64,000 bases of DNA from Aerococcus viridans. Its GTDB lineage: Bacteria; Bacillota; Bacilli; Lactobacillales; Aerococcaceae. The notes under the pieces are model-generated. The model was not told the DNA's origin, searched no databases, and saw nothing but the letters and a program-made list of their open reading frames with translations. How positions within the stretch are numbered: position 1 is the first letter of the stretch; each line of letters opens with the position of its first letter. This document shows positions 37,817 through 46,356 of the stretch, piece after piece. The position numbers and the translations under genes were made by a program. The stretch covers positions 1,116,001-1,180,000 of the forward strand of contig NZ_NBTM02000001.1 in NCBI RefSeq assembly GCF_002083135.2, in the 5' to 3' direction.

Positions 37817-38476
37817 ATGAGAGAGAAATTTTTAGCAAAAGATTATGTTAATAATGACTATAAAGATATCGTATTCAATCGTCGTTCATACCGTCGATTT
37901 GACCCTAGTCAAAATATCAGTCGTGATGAAATCGTCGAAATGTTAGATGAAGCGACAATTACACCATCCGCATGTAACTTACAATCATGGCACTTTGTCG
38001 TCGTTGATAATGAAGAAGCTCGTAACAAAGTCAAAGCAGTCACGATGCCGTTTAACTATCCCCAATTAGAAACAGCACCAGTTACAATCTTTATATTAGG
38101 CGATACTCACTCACATAAAGTTTATCGCGAAGTTTGGACCAAAGTGTATGAAGAGGGCAAAATTACCAAAGAAAAATTAGACGCCATCTTCAATTCATTT
38201 TTACCAATGTATGAGAAAGCTGATCGAGACTTTTTAATTAAAGATGCTACCTTAGCCAGTTCAATGTTAGCAATGCAATTATTATTGGTTGCTAGAGCAC
38301 ACGGATATGAAGCGAATGCATGGGCAGGCTATAATTCAAAAGACTTAGTTGCAACTTTAAACCTTGATAATGAGCGTTTCGTGCCTATTATGGCAATTTC
38401 AATTGGTAAACCAGGCGAAGAACCACTTGAATCAACACGTTATGATGTGAATTCTAAAATTAACTTTCTAGCTTAA
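37817..38476 (+). CDS. Nitroreductase-family FMN oxidoreductase
   Basis: A 219-residue flavoenzyme. RRSYRRFD near residue 25 binds FMN phosphate, TPSACNLQSWHFVVV (about 52-66) is the FMN/substrate loop, and IMAISIGKPGEEP closes the fold. Members reduce nitro compounds, quinones or flavins with NAD(P)H. The substrate here is unknown. The start is ATG behind AAAAGGAGA, with its own promoter. An ISL3 remnant begins only 5 bases after the stop codon. Confidence 0.9.
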   Translation: MREKFLAKDYVNNDYKDIVFNRRSYRRFDPSQNISRDEIVEMLDEATITPSACNLQSWHFVVVDNEEARNKVKAVTMPFNYPQLETAPVTIFILGDTHSHKVYREVWTKVYEEGKITKEKLDAIFNSFLPMYEKADRDFLIKDATLASSMLAMQLLLVARAHGYEANAWAGYNSKDLVATLNLDNERFVPIMAISIGKPGEEPLESTRYDVNSKINFLA

Positions 38477-38481
38477 AAATT

Positions 38482-38957
38482 GGCTCTTTGTCAAATAAGG
38501 TTGATGAAGGATCATGCTAAGATCAAGCGACGAATAACGTTGCTTGATCTTTTTTCTTTGATTCGGGTTCATAAAGACGAGTCATGAGTAAGATTCTGTC
38601 TCTAAAATGGCTATAGTTTCGATAGCCATAGGCATTCCGTTTTAGTACTTTAATCTTATTGTTGATGCCCTCTAAGGGACCATTAGTCAAACCTGTGTAA
38701 ACAAAACAATTGTGGATAGGTTTCAGATACTTTCTAAAGGTTCTTAAGACACGCTTTAATCCTGATGAGATCTTCAGCTGATTCGCTTGAATCAGGGTGG
38801 TTTCGAATCGTTTCCAGTTTTTTAAGCGATACGCTTGGCCTAATTGCTTTAGCAATACAATACCTTGATTAAGGATAATGCTTGTATCATCGAGCTTTGA
38901 ACTTTTCCAGATGGTGATGAGATAAAGAGCGGTAATGAGTCCGAGTAACGTTATAAA
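38482..38957 (-). mobile_element. ISL3-family remnant with transposase C-terminus
   Basis: The left edge is an ISL3-type inverted repeat (GGCTCTTTGTCAAA, 38482-38495). The minus-strand reading frame is open from 38957 to the stop at 38523. It contains the transposase end TGLTNGPLEGINNKIKVLKRNAYGYRNYSHFRDRI in segments, the DDE_Tnp_ISL3 signature. The first two thirds of the gene and the other terminus are missing, so it is inactive. It is a different ISL3 lineage from the complete element at 60.8-62.7 kb. Confidence 0.85.
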
Positions 38958-39025
38958 TTAGAATTTATAGTGATGATTATCTGAAGGTGCACTACGAAAT
39001 TGAGCAAAAGAATTGGAGTGTCAGT

Positions 39026-39808
39026 ATGGAGTTAAAAGATTTTTAATTCCAAAATATACAAAAGGATGAATATCGTTATCGTTTTTACGATTCGATTGAG
39101 AACGTTAATAATGTTTACAATATATTTAGTGGTTATACGGAAGTAGAGGATTATGAATTTGAGGTGTATGATGCAGAGGAAGCGATAACAAAGTTTAGAG
39201 AATTATGCCAGCCAGATGTAGATTTTTCTGGTAGTGAAAATAAATGTTGGTTTTATCTCATATCGTATTATTTATACAAAGTAGGATATGTGATAAAAGA
39301 ATTTCCTAGATTATTGGCACGACCACCTGTTGCACCTAGTGACTTTACTTATGGAGAAATTAGGAACAGAATTATTGCAGAGGGAGATGATGATAATGGG
39401 ACTGTTCGATATGCTGTCAGAAGAACATTTGTTGCAAGGTTGACATTTGAGCAGAAATCAACCTATGTTGATATAGATGATTCAATCAATCAAAAGTTTA
39501 TTGAGATATCAAACCGACAAGCATCATTCAATAATATGAGTATAGATGAAAAACTTGCAGAGATAGCAAATTTAATAGAAAGTTTATTAAAGAAGAACGG
39601 TAAGTTTCTTACACTTGATTATTCTACGATTTGTTTTGATTATATTTCTAACGATGTAGTAACAAGCTATAGAAAGAAAATGCATTGTTTTAGGCATGCC
39701 ACAGATGATGCAATATCGGAAAGAAAAACCTATTCGGAAGAACAAAAAAGCTTCTTTGTTGATTATGGATTGACCATTGTTAAAGTGATACATTCTTTGT
39801 TGGAATAA
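39026..39808 (+). pseudogene. Unrecognised protein gene with an early in-frame stop
   Basis: ATG 39026 with GGAG upstream begins MELKDF, then TAA at 39044-39046, after which the same frame stays open for 254 codons (FQNIQKDEYRYRFYDSIENV...). Without the stop the product would be about 260 residues. The region after 39164 could only start from a GTG without a ribosome binding site. No domain is recognised. It is soluble, with many Tyr/Phe and charged residues and a C-terminal helix-rich third. Next to an ISL3 remnant, it reads as accessory cargo, perhaps defence-related, but that is a guess. Confidence 0.55.
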
Positions 39809-40288
39809 AAACTGAGTAGACAAGTTTTTCGGGGCAAACAAGATTTCAACCTGTCGGAGTCATTTTTTCAAATCGGATAAAGGAACTGATATTTTCCCAC
39901 ATACGCAAGCCCACAGTGGATATATCCCCTCAAAGATAATTTGGTAAAAAAGGAAAATAGAAATTCCCCTTTGACAGCTATGATTTCATCTCAAAACATG
40001 TTGAAGCAGTTATGTTAATGGAAAAGATAGTTGATTAAAACCTTGGTAATATAAGGCTGTTAATGAAAATGATAAAGGTGTTGAATGTGTAGATGATATT
40101 CAACGCCTTTACGGCTTTATTGACTGTTTTTTCCGTAATAGTTCAATAAAAAATACTTCAGTATTCTTACGGGTCACGCTAGTCTTAATTACCATCTTTT
40201 TATAAATTATGAGGAACGTTTACATTACATTTGTTTATGGAATATATCACATATGGTATAATGTAGAAAACTGTCAGGGGGTATTTCC
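39809..40288. other. Gap with degenerate coding scraps and one hairpin
   Basis: There is no intact gene. Fragments such as FDSYDFISKHVEAVMLMEKIVD (two pieces, about 39965-40035) and a frame near 40050-40200 look like a decayed gene. A 13-bp stem (40074-40086 with 40098-40110) lies inside. A TGGTATAAT extended -10 near 40253 probably drives the next gene. Confidence 0.45.
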
Positions 40289-41326
40289 ATGAAATGGCAA
40301 GGGCGCAAACGTAGTGGTAATGTAAAAGACTTGCGTGGTCGAAACACCGGAAGTGGTGGATTAGGTGGTTTGGGGCAAGGGCGATCCGGAGGTAGAATAC
40401 CTATTCCACTTCCAGGAGGGCGTGGAAGATCAACTGGAGGTAGAAGCTTAGGTTGCGGTTCGATTATCTTAATGCTGATTATATTCTTTGTATTTGGTGG
40501 GACATCTTTATTAGGTGGCAACCAGTCTAGTTCAAGCAATAATCAATCAAACGATCAAACCAGTCAGGTAGATGTCCAATTACCGGGACAGATGGAATCG
40601 AATACGCAAATTCAAGCAAATCCTAATAATCAGGTCAGTTTACCAGAGACTGGATCCACAGATAGTGACACAGTTACTGAAGATGAATTGGCTGAATTTG
40701 TTTCTGTTATCCTTTATGATACCGAAGAATATTGGACACAAGCATTTTCTGAAGCTGGATATACATATAAGGCGCCAGATTTGGTCATCTTTGAGGATGC
40801 TGTGAATTCATCTTGTGGGTATAATACATCTGAAGTTGGACCTTTCTATTGTCCAACGGATGAAACTATTTATATCGACTTAGATTTCTATAATCAACTT
40901 GTTAAAAATTATGGAGGCGGTGGTGATTTTGCTATGGCCTATGTAATCGCCCATGAAGTAGGTCACCATGTCCAACAGCAACTTGGTATTTCCAACCAGG
41001 TTAGACAAATTCAGTCTGAAGTAGGTCAAACTGAACAAAATCAATGGACTGTACGGTTGGAATTACAAGCTGACTATCTTGCTGGTGTATGGGCACATAA
41101 CGTCGTTGAGAATGATTGGATGGAAGCAGGGGACCTTGAAGAAGGATTAAACGCAGCTTATCACATTGGTGATGATGTCTTGCAAGAAAAGGCCTATGGC
41201 CGTACGATGCCCGACTCTTTTACACACGGTACTGCTGAGCAACGGCAAAACTGGTTTAAGAAAGGGTTAGAAGCAGGCGACTTGTCACAATGGGACACTT
41301 ACAATATAGATTACAGTAGCCTATAA
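40289..41326 (+). CDS. Neutral zinc metallopeptidase, membrane-anchored (YpfJ-like)
   Basis: 345 residues. The N-terminal 50 are unusual, rich in Gly, Arg and Lys (GSGGLGGLGQGRSGGR). One membrane segment follows at about 53-70 and a Ser/Asn/Gln linker to about 120. The catalytic domain has AHEVGHHVQQ (HExxH), a conserved Cys-Gly-Tyr/Pro-Phe-Tyr-Cys-Pro stretch and ELQADYLAGVWAH (third ligand region). The active domain should face outside. The start is ATG behind CAGGGGG. Physiological substrates of this family are not known to me. Confidence 0.9.
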   Translation: MKWQGRKRSGNVKDLRGRNTGSGGLGGLGQGRSGGRIPIPLPGGRGRSTGGRSLGCGSIILMLIIFFVFGGTSLLGGNQSSSSNNQSNDQTSQVDVQLPGQMESNTQIQANPNNQVSLPETGSTDSDTVTEDELAEFVSVILYDTEEYWTQAFSEAGYTYKAPDLVIFEDAVNSSCGYNTSEVGPFYCPTDETIYIDLDFYNQLVKNYGGGGDFAMAYVIAHEVGHHVQQQLGISNQVRQIQSEVGQTEQNQWTVRLELQADYLAGVWAHNVVENDWMEAGDLEEGLNAAYHIGDDVLQEKAYGRTMPDSFTHGTAEQRQNWFKKGLEAGDLSQWDTYNIDYSSL

Positions 41327-41369
41327 AGTGGGTTACAGAACTTGCTTAATGATTATAGTATACGTAGTA

Positions 41370-41429
41370 GGGAATTTTAGTGTAGCAACACATACTGTGT
41401 TTGAACAGGGATTTATATGTAAAATTCCC
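41370..41429 (+). repeat. Inverted repeat after the metallopeptidase gene
   Basis: GGGAATTTTA (41370-41379) pairs with TAAAATTCCC (41420-41429). A small hairpin lies within and TCTTTTT follows, so it may terminate the transcript. Confidence 0.45.
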
Positions 41430-41483
41430 ATATCTTTTTAAATAAATAATGATTATACTAGCTACTAGTATAGTTTGTAGATG

Positions 41484-41526
41484 CCTCTTAAAGCCAGATT
41501 ACAGTCTTGCTTTAGGAGGTTTTATC
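41484..41526 (+). terminator. Terminator-like hairpin
   Basis: CCTCTTAAAGC pairs with GCTTTAGGAGG (one mismatch), followed by TTTTAT. Confidence 0.6.
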
Positions 41527-41694
41527 ATTTGGAAGATAGCTAGGATAATCAAACGTCAAATGGATGATGATAGTTTTGAAACGTCGAACTAGCGTCGCGT
41601 ATAGGTATCATCATTTTTACTTCATAATTGTATGGATAAATAAGTCGAATAAAAGTTTGCTTATCTTAATTTAAATGTCTGCTTTCATCACGAT

Positions 41695-41723
41695 TTGAAA
41701 TCTATCCATACGTCTGGTATAAT
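41695..41723 (+). promoter_or_regulatory. Promoter of the SAM-riboswitch transcript
   Basis: TTGAAA (41695-41700), 17 bases, TATAAT (41718-41723) with an upstream TG. Transcription would start about 20 bases before the riboswitch. Confidence 0.8.
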
Positions 41724-41746
41724 ACGTATACAATCAAAGAACACAA

Positions 41747-41841
41747 CTTATTCAGAGCAAGTGGAGGGATTTGGCCCTATGAAGCTTCAGCAACCTACCT
41801 TTGGCAAGGTGCTAATTCCAACTCGAAAGAGATAGATGAGT
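41747..41841 (+). ncRNA. SAM-I (S-box) riboswitch
   Basis: S-box landmarks in order: CTTATTCAGAGCAAGTGGAG (41748-41767), GGCCCTATGAAGC, CAGCAACC, then a P3 hairpin (ACCTTTGGCAAGGT), GCTAATTCCAACTC and GATAGATGAG. P1 pairs CTTATT (41748-41753) with GATGAG (41835-41840). SAM binding would favour the terminator just downstream, so the next gene is off when SAM is abundant. Confidence 0.9.
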
Positions 41842-41856
41842 CTAACCAAGTTATTG

Positions 41857-41885
41857 GCACGACGAGTCGCGTTGTGCTTTTTTTA
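41857..41885 (+). terminator. SAM-riboswitch terminator
   Basis: GCACGAC (41857-41863) pairs with GTTGTGC (41871-41877), followed by T7. Confidence 0.85.
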
Positions 41886-41913
41886 TTGAATAAAATAACT
41901 AGGAGTGTGTCGA

Positions 41914-42228
41914 ATGTTTAATGATGAGTGCGTAAATTTTAGTGAATTTGTAGATGGGATTGGCGCCCTAGGTTTTATGCCATATTTTCGTTTCCGCAGA
42001 AGTAAGACAGGGGACCCTAAGGAGCATGATCATATTGCTGTGATCTGTCGTGATGAGCCATGTTCTGGGGCACATATTGCTAGAGTTTGCGTGTGTTGTA
42101 TAGGAAAAGTCCATGTTAATGATTATGATGGACTTAAGGAGGCAATAAGTCTTGAAACTTATGATCAATTGGTCAATTTGATTACTAATTTTTCCTATAC
42201 AGATGTGGACTATAAAGCAATACGGTAG
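41914..42228 (+). CDS. Small unrecognised protein controlled by a SAM riboswitch
   Basis: 104 residues, starting ATG 41914 behind TAGGAGTG (8-base spacing). An in-frame GTG at 41905 overlaps that site. I recognise no family. It is soluble, with five cysteines, three of them clustered in RVCVCCIGKVHV, and motifs MPYFRFRRSK and EHDHIAVICRDEPCSG. The second half is acidic and helical. The SAM-I leader directly upstream implies a role in methionine, cysteine or SAM metabolism (uptake, sulphur handling or sensing). The Cys cluster could bind metal or carry sulphur. It is the only gene on this transcript before a terminator. Confidence 0.8.
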   Translation: MFNDECVNFSEFVDGIGALGFMPYFRFRRSKTGDPKEHDHIAVICRDEPCSGAHIARVCVCCIGKVHVNDYDGLKEAISLETYDQLVNLITNFSYTDVDYKAIR

Positions 42229-42231
42229 TAA

Positions 42232-42290
42232 AAAAGAGACCCTACTAGTTGCCGCTAAGGCTAGCTAGTAGAGTCTTTTGATTTTTTTTG
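42232..42290 (+). terminator. Terminator after the SAM-riboswitch gene
   Basis: CTACTAG (42242-42248) pairs with CTAGTAG (42265-42271), extended by AGAC/GTCT, then T-rich to 42289. Confidence 0.8.
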
Positions 42291-42316
42291 AAGAAGGGTT
42301 TATTGAACGATATGAA

Positions 42317-43165
42317 TTATTGAAGTAATTCTTTAAAGGCGTCTACAAGCGGTGTTAGCGGTTTGCCTAATACTTTTGCAAAGTCGTCTGATTGTACATC
42401 CAATACACCATTTTTGATGTCTTTTTGGATTGCTAGGAAGAAGCCTGCTACTGGTTCTGGTAATTGATTGTCAGTTAGATTTTTAACGAATGCTTCGTCG
42501 TTAGTTTCTAGAGGGGCAATTTCTTTACCTGTTGCTTCTGCTAGTGCTTTAGTTAAAGTCGCGTAGTCTACTGGTTTACCAGATAGTTCTAGGATTTCAG
42601 GGAAAGTTTTTTCACCAGCTAAAACGGTCGCAGCTGCTTCAGCGTATTCGCGGCGTAATGCCCAACCAGCTTTACCATTTTCAGCGGTGTATAATAGTTT
42701 ACCACTGTTTAAAGCTGCACCTACTAGCGGTAGTTCATTTTCCAAGTACCAGTTGTTTCTTAAAATTGTAAATGGAATGCCGGATGCTTTGATGGCTTTT
42801 TCGGTATAACGGTGGTCAGTTGCTAAGTCGGCAGAAGATTGGTCTGCATGGGCGAAGCTTGTATAGGTGATAAAGCTAACGCCAGCTTCTTTAGCTGCAT
42901 CAATTGCATTTTGATGTTCTTCTTGACGAGTGCCAGGTGCTGATGAAACTAGTAATAAGCGGTCAATACCTGTGAAGGCAGCTTTTAAAGATGCTTTATC
43001 TAAGTAATCGCCGATGTGTACTGTATAGCCAGCTTCAGCAAGTGGCGCAGCTTTTTCTTCGCTACGTGCTAAGATGTGGATATCTGATACGGGAACTAAT
43101 GTATTTAATTTGTCTAATGCGAGCCCACCAAAGGCACCTGTTGCGCCAGTTACTAAATATTTCAT
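42317..43165 (-). CDS. NAD(P)H:quinone oxidoreductase, NmrA/QOR2-like
   Basis: A 282-residue atypical SDR. GATGAFGGLA (residues 7-16) is the NAD(P) loop, the second strand has ARSEEKAAPL, and there is no Tyr-x3-Lys pair, as in NmrA/YtfG (QOR2) proteins. FTILRNNWYLENE and GKAGWALRREYAEAAA are typical. Such enzymes reduce quinones. It is divergent from an Rrf2 regulator with a shared palindrome, so it is probably its target. The start is ATG 43165 behind AAGGAG. Confidence 0.85.
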   Translation of the reverse strand: MKYLVTGATGAFGGLALDKLNTLVPVSDIHILARSEEKAAPLAEAGYTVHIGDYLDKASLKAAFTGIDRLLLVSSAPGTRQEEHQNAIDAAKEAGVSFITYTSFAHADQSSADLATDHRYTEKAIKASGIPFTILRNNWYLENELPLVGAALNSGKLLYTAENGKAGWALRREYAEAAATVLAGEKTFPEILELSGKPVDYATLTKALAEATGKEIAPLETNDEAFVKNLTDNQLPEPVAGFFLAIQKDIKNGVLDVQSDDFAKVLGKPLTPLVDAFKELLQ

Positions 43166-43187
43166 GAATAAACACTCCTTTTTTCTA

Positions 43188-43210
43188 CCTGTAATAATTA
43201 AAGTTACAGG
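43188..43210. promoter_or_regulatory. Palindromic operator between QOR2-like and Rrf2 genes
   Basis: CCTGTAA (43188-43194), 9 bases, TTACAGG (43204-43210), a perfect inverted repeat. It lies immediately upstream of the TGC-TATAAT (43230-43235) extended -10 that serves the Rrf2 gene, so one bound dimer could control both directions. Confidence 0.7.
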
Positions 43211-43265
43211 GTAATCATAGTGAATGTGCTATAATAAGTCAAGAGAAAAGAGGTGGGATATTCAG

Positions 43266-43739
43266 ATGAAACATTCAGTAAAGTTTAGTGATGCTATTCA
43301 TATTTTAGTTTATATTGAGATGCTTCAAGGTACGGACTTATCTAGTGAAGTGATTGCCAAAAGTGTGAATGCTAATCCCGTTTCTGTTAGACGCATTATG
43401 AGTAGCCTTAAAAAGGCCGGCCTTATTATCAGCCAATCAGGAAAGGCTAATCCGCAATTAAGTAGAGAACCAGCGGCGATTTCTTTTTATGATATTTATC
43501 AAGCTATTGATGAAGAACAGCAAATATTCCGGGTGGATGAAAAAACAGCCCCAACTTGTGTTGTAGGGGGTAACATCCAAGGTGTATTAGCTGAAAAATA
43601 TGATCAATTGCAACGTAGCGTCGAATTGGAGATGCAGCAAATCAACTTAGCGGATATTATCCACTCCGTCTCTCAAAGTGCCAATCAATCTGAATTAAAC
43701 GACGAAGAAACCAAGCAAATACTTCAACGATTTTTATAA
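43266..43739 (+). CDS. Rrf2-family transcriptional regulator
   Basis: 157 residues with an N-terminal winged helix (KFSDAIHILVYIEM, SSEVIAKSVNANPVSVRRIMSSLKKAGL). The three-Cys iron-sulphur cluster of IscR is missing. A single Cys in TCVVGGNIQGVL resembles YwnA/HypR-type redox sensors. The start is ATG 43266 behind GAGGTGGG. The earlier in-frame ATG at 43224 precedes the -10 box. It likely represses the divergent quinone reductase and itself through the CCTGTAA palindrome, responding to electrophiles or oxidants (inference). Confidence 0.85.
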   Translation: MKHSVKFSDAIHILVYIEMLQGTDLSSEVIAKSVNANPVSVRRIMSSLKKAGLIISQSGKANPQLSREPAAISFYDIYQAIDEEQQIFRVDEKTAPTCVVGGNIQGVLAEKYDQLQRSVELEMQQINLADIIHSVSQSANQSELNDEETKQILQRFL

Positions 43740-44041
43740 AAATAAGCTAAGTCGATAATACTTGTAGGTGGTATTTATGATGATAGGTTTCTCATAAAGC
43801 TTGAAACAACCCGTTTATTCTTTGGAATCGAAGGTGTTAATATAATCATCACAGGTTTAGAAAAAGTATCAGCAGTAATTTAATGAGTAAGTAAAAGTTG
43901 CGGAGAGATTACCTGTAAGCAAGAATTAAGTTGATGAAGGTATAAAACTAATTTTTAAAAAGTAATGCACTACATCTTATTAATATAGTGAATTACGCTT
44001 AACAAAAGATTTAAAATGAAAAAACAATTAAATATAAAAGG
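43740..44041. other. Gap with degenerate coding scraps
   Basis: There is no intact gene. A 43-codon frame without a start (LETTRLFFGIEGVNIII, about 43765-43882) looks like a decayed gene remnant. Confidence 0.35.
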
Positions 44042-44070
44042 TTGACTTATCATCAAAATGACATTATTAT
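44042..44070 (+). promoter_or_regulatory. Promoter of the metY T-box transcript
   Basis: TTGACT (44042-44047), 17 bases, TATTAT (44065-44070). Confidence 0.7.
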
Positions 44071-44089
44071 ATATCTAAATTGATATATG

Positions 44090-44345
44090 CAATACGCGAT
44101 GATGGGATAAGTATTTTATGACCCTTGCTGAGAGAGCCTATGTGTGGTGGAAGTAGGTCAAGGAGATTAGAAGAAAATGGTCTTGGAGTATAATAGTTTG
44201 AGCCTAAGATAGGTGAGGATTATTCGGGAGCCCCCGTTACAGGGAAAGAGTACAATGATTTTTAGCGTACTCTGTGAGTTTATATTAGCAATAATATAAT
44301 AAATTAAGGTGGTACCATGAAGTAGCTTTCATCCTTTGCATAAGC
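44090..44345 (+). ncRNA. T-box leader, probably tRNA-Met-responsive
   Basis: Stem I features include GAGAGAGCC (44131-44139) and GGTGGAAGTAGG. The T-box sequence AAGGTGGTACCATGA is at 44306-44320. A candidate specifier ATG sits at 44177-44179 (GAAAATGGT), matching the methionine-related downstream gene. Uncharged tRNA-Met would stabilise the antiterminator. Confidence 0.85.
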
Positions 44346-44364
44346 AAAGGATGGAAGCTTTTTT
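44324..44364 (+). terminator. T-box terminator before metY
   Basis: AGCTTTCATCCTTTGC pairs over 16 positions with GCAAAGGATGGAAGCT, followed by T6. Confidence 0.92.
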
Positions 44365-44396
44365 GATGAAAAATGATAAAATCGGGGGGATTTATT

Positions 44397-45674
44397 ATGA
44401 CAAAAGACTATAAAATTGAGACACAAGCCATTCACGCTGCCCAAACGATTGATGAAACAGGGTCACGCGCTGTTCCTTTACACCAAACAACAGCTTATGT
44501 TTTTGATGATGTTGCGCAAGGCGCTAATCGTTTTGCCTTAGCAGAAGGTGGCAATATTTATACGCGAATCACAAATCCTACTCAGGGCGTCTTTGAAGGT
44601 AGAGTGGCTGCTTTAGAAGGCGGTTCAGCTGGTTTGGCTGTCGCTTCGGGTATGACCGCTATTACTTATGCTATTCAAGTTTTAGCTAAAGCAGGAGACC
44701 ATATTGTAGCGACAGCTAACCTATATGGCGGAAGCCACAACTTATTTGAACATACTTTCAAGGACTTCGGTATCGATGTAACGATAGTAGATACGAGTGA
44801 TTTAGCGAATATGGACAAAGCTATTCAAGACAATACCAAGGCTGTATTTGTAGAAACAATCGGCAATCCGGCTGGAAATATTGAAGATATTAGTGGCTTA
44901 GCTGAAGTAGCACATAAGCATGGTATTCCATTAATCGTTGATAATACTTTTGCAACACCATATCTAGCGCGTCCTATTGAACATGGTGCAGATATCGTTG
45001 TCCATTCAGCGACTAAATTTATTGGTGGTCACGGTACGTCAATTGGTGGGGTAATTGTAGAAAGTGGACAGTTTGACTGGAAACAAAATGATAAGTTCCC
45101 AGGCTTAAGTCAAGCAGATCCAACTTATAATGATCTTGTTTTCGCAGATGCCTTTGGCCCAGCAGCATATACTACAAAAATTCGTGCGACGCTATTACGT
45201 GATACTGGGGCTTCAATTTCACCTTTCAATGCTTGGTTATTAGTTCAAGGCTTAGAATCATTACATGTACGTATGGATCGTCATGTTGAAAATGCAGAGA
45301 AAGTGGCTACATTCTTAGCACAACACGACAAAGTAGAATGGGTTGATTATGCGGGATTAGAAAGTAGCCCATATTATAGCTTAAAAGAAAAATACTTACC
45401 TCTAGGGGCAGGTTCAATCTTTACCTTTGGTGTTAAAGGTGGCTATGAAGGTGGGGTCAAATTCATTGAAAATCTAGAATTATTCTCTCTATTAGCGAAT
45501 GTTGGAGATGCTAAATCATTAGTGGTTCACCCGGCTTCAATGACCCATAGTCAATTAACTGAAAAAAAATTAGCTGAAGGTGGCATTAAACCTGAAACAA
45601 TCCGTTTATCTATCGGAATTGAAAATGTGGATGATATCATAGCTGACTTAGATAAAGCATTAGCTACGATTTAA
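44397..45674 (+). CDS. metY: O-acetylhomoserine sulfhydrylase
   Basis: A 425-residue PLP enzyme of the Cys/Met metabolism family that makes homocysteine from O-acetylhomoserine and sulphide. It has IQTLHAG-like IETQAIHAAQ at the N-terminus, NIYTRITNPTQGVFE, GGSHNLFEHTF, and the PLP Lys in VHSATKFIGGHG. I choose ATG 44397 behind CGGGGGGA. The earlier ATG 44373 overlaps the leader. Length and the insertion near residue 240 fit MetY rather than MetB/MetC. Control is by the T-box upstream. metX is not adjacent. Confidence 0.94.
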   Translation: MTKDYKIETQAIHAAQTIDETGSRAVPLHQTTAYVFDDVAQGANRFALAEGGNIYTRITNPTQGVFEGRVAALEGGSAGLAVASGMTAITYAIQVLAKAGDHIVATANLYGGSHNLFEHTFKDFGIDVTIVDTSDLANMDKAIQDNTKAVFVETIGNPAGNIEDISGLAEVAHKHGIPLIVDNTFATPYLARPIEHGADIVVHSATKFIGGHGTSIGGVIVESGQFDWKQNDKFPGLSQADPTYNDLVFADAFGPAAYTTKIRATLLRDTGASISPFNAWLLVQGLESLHVRMDRHVENAEKVATFLAQHDKVEWVDYAGLESSPYYSLKEKYLPLGAGSIFTFGVKGGYEGGVKFIENLELFSLLANVGDAKSLVVHPASMTHSQLTEKKLAEGGIKPETIRLSIGIENVDDIIADLDKALATI

Positions 45675-45724
45675 CGACTTAGTAATATATAGATTGATGT
45701 AGCAACAATTTTATATGTTATGCA

Positions 45725-45755
45725 GGCTATAATTGAATAGATTATAGCCTTTTTT
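45725..45755 (+). terminator. Terminator after metY
   Basis: GGCTATAAT (45725-45733) pairs perfectly with ATTATAGCC (45741-45749), then T6. Confidence 0.92.
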
Positions 45756-45879
45756 ATCCCAAAAATAATATTCGTGATTGTGCATATTACAATATAAAAC
45801 ATACAATCATACTTTCAATAATTTGAGAAAAACGAACGTTAAAAAGTTAGATAATTTTAGGTTGTTTGAGGACTGATAT

Positions 45880-46080
45880 GGAGATTTTATGTTGGAAATA
45901 GAACCCGAATAATTATGCTACGGTATTTTATGTTGGTTTGTTGTTGGGATTATTACTGGTGATATTGGTAAAGGTACAGCGACTGGCTTTCCATTATTTT
46001 TAATATTAGCCTTTTTCGATGAACTTCTGATAAAATGGGTTAAACAAATGGTTGCGACTATAACAAATCGAGACCTGTAA
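45880..46080 (+). pseudogene. Frameshifted small membrane-protein remnant
   Basis: Two overlapping frames each hold half of a small membrane protein: YATVFYVGLLLGLLLVI in one and GDIGKGTATGFPLFLILAFFDELLIKW in another, ending at TAA 46078-46080. Neither has a clear start and ribosome binding site. A past frameshift is the simplest reading. The family is not recognised. Confidence 0.35.
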
Positions 46081-46092
46081 AAGGAGTCCATC

Positions 46093-46287
46093 ATGAACGA
46101 AGGTAATAAAAGAAGTAATATTCAAATTGGTAGCCAGGTAAAAATTGTTCAAAAACAGGACCAACGATCTGGAAAATTAACAGAGGGTATTGTGGGTAAA
46201 ATCCTGACAAACTCTCAAAACCATCCACATGGTATTAAAGTCATGCTAGAAGATGGCACCGTTGGCCGAGTAAAGGAAATATTATAA
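46093..46287 (+). CDS. ywbE: YwbE-family small protein
   Basis: 64 residues, full length for the YwbE (DUF2196) family: IQIGSQVKIVQKQDQRSGKLTEGIVGKILTNS... with the HPHGIKVMLEDGTVGRV end. It folds as a small beta-barrel-like domain. Its function is not established, though an RNA-related role has been suggested for similar folds. The start is ATG behind AAAAGGAG. Monocistronic with its own terminator. Confidence 0.9.
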   Translation: MNEGNKRSNIQIGSQVKIVQKQDQRSGKLTEGIVGKILTNSQNHPHGIKVMLEDGTVGRVKEIL

Positions 46288-46315
46288 TTGAGATAAAACT
46301 TTCAAATAATTAGGA

Positions 46316-46356
46316 AGCTAGGTATCTACAACCTTAGTGGATACCTGGCTTTTTTA
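46316..46356 (+). terminator. Terminator after ywbE
   Basis: AGCTAGGTATCTAC pairs with GTGGATACCTGGCT, followed by T6. Confidence 0.9.
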
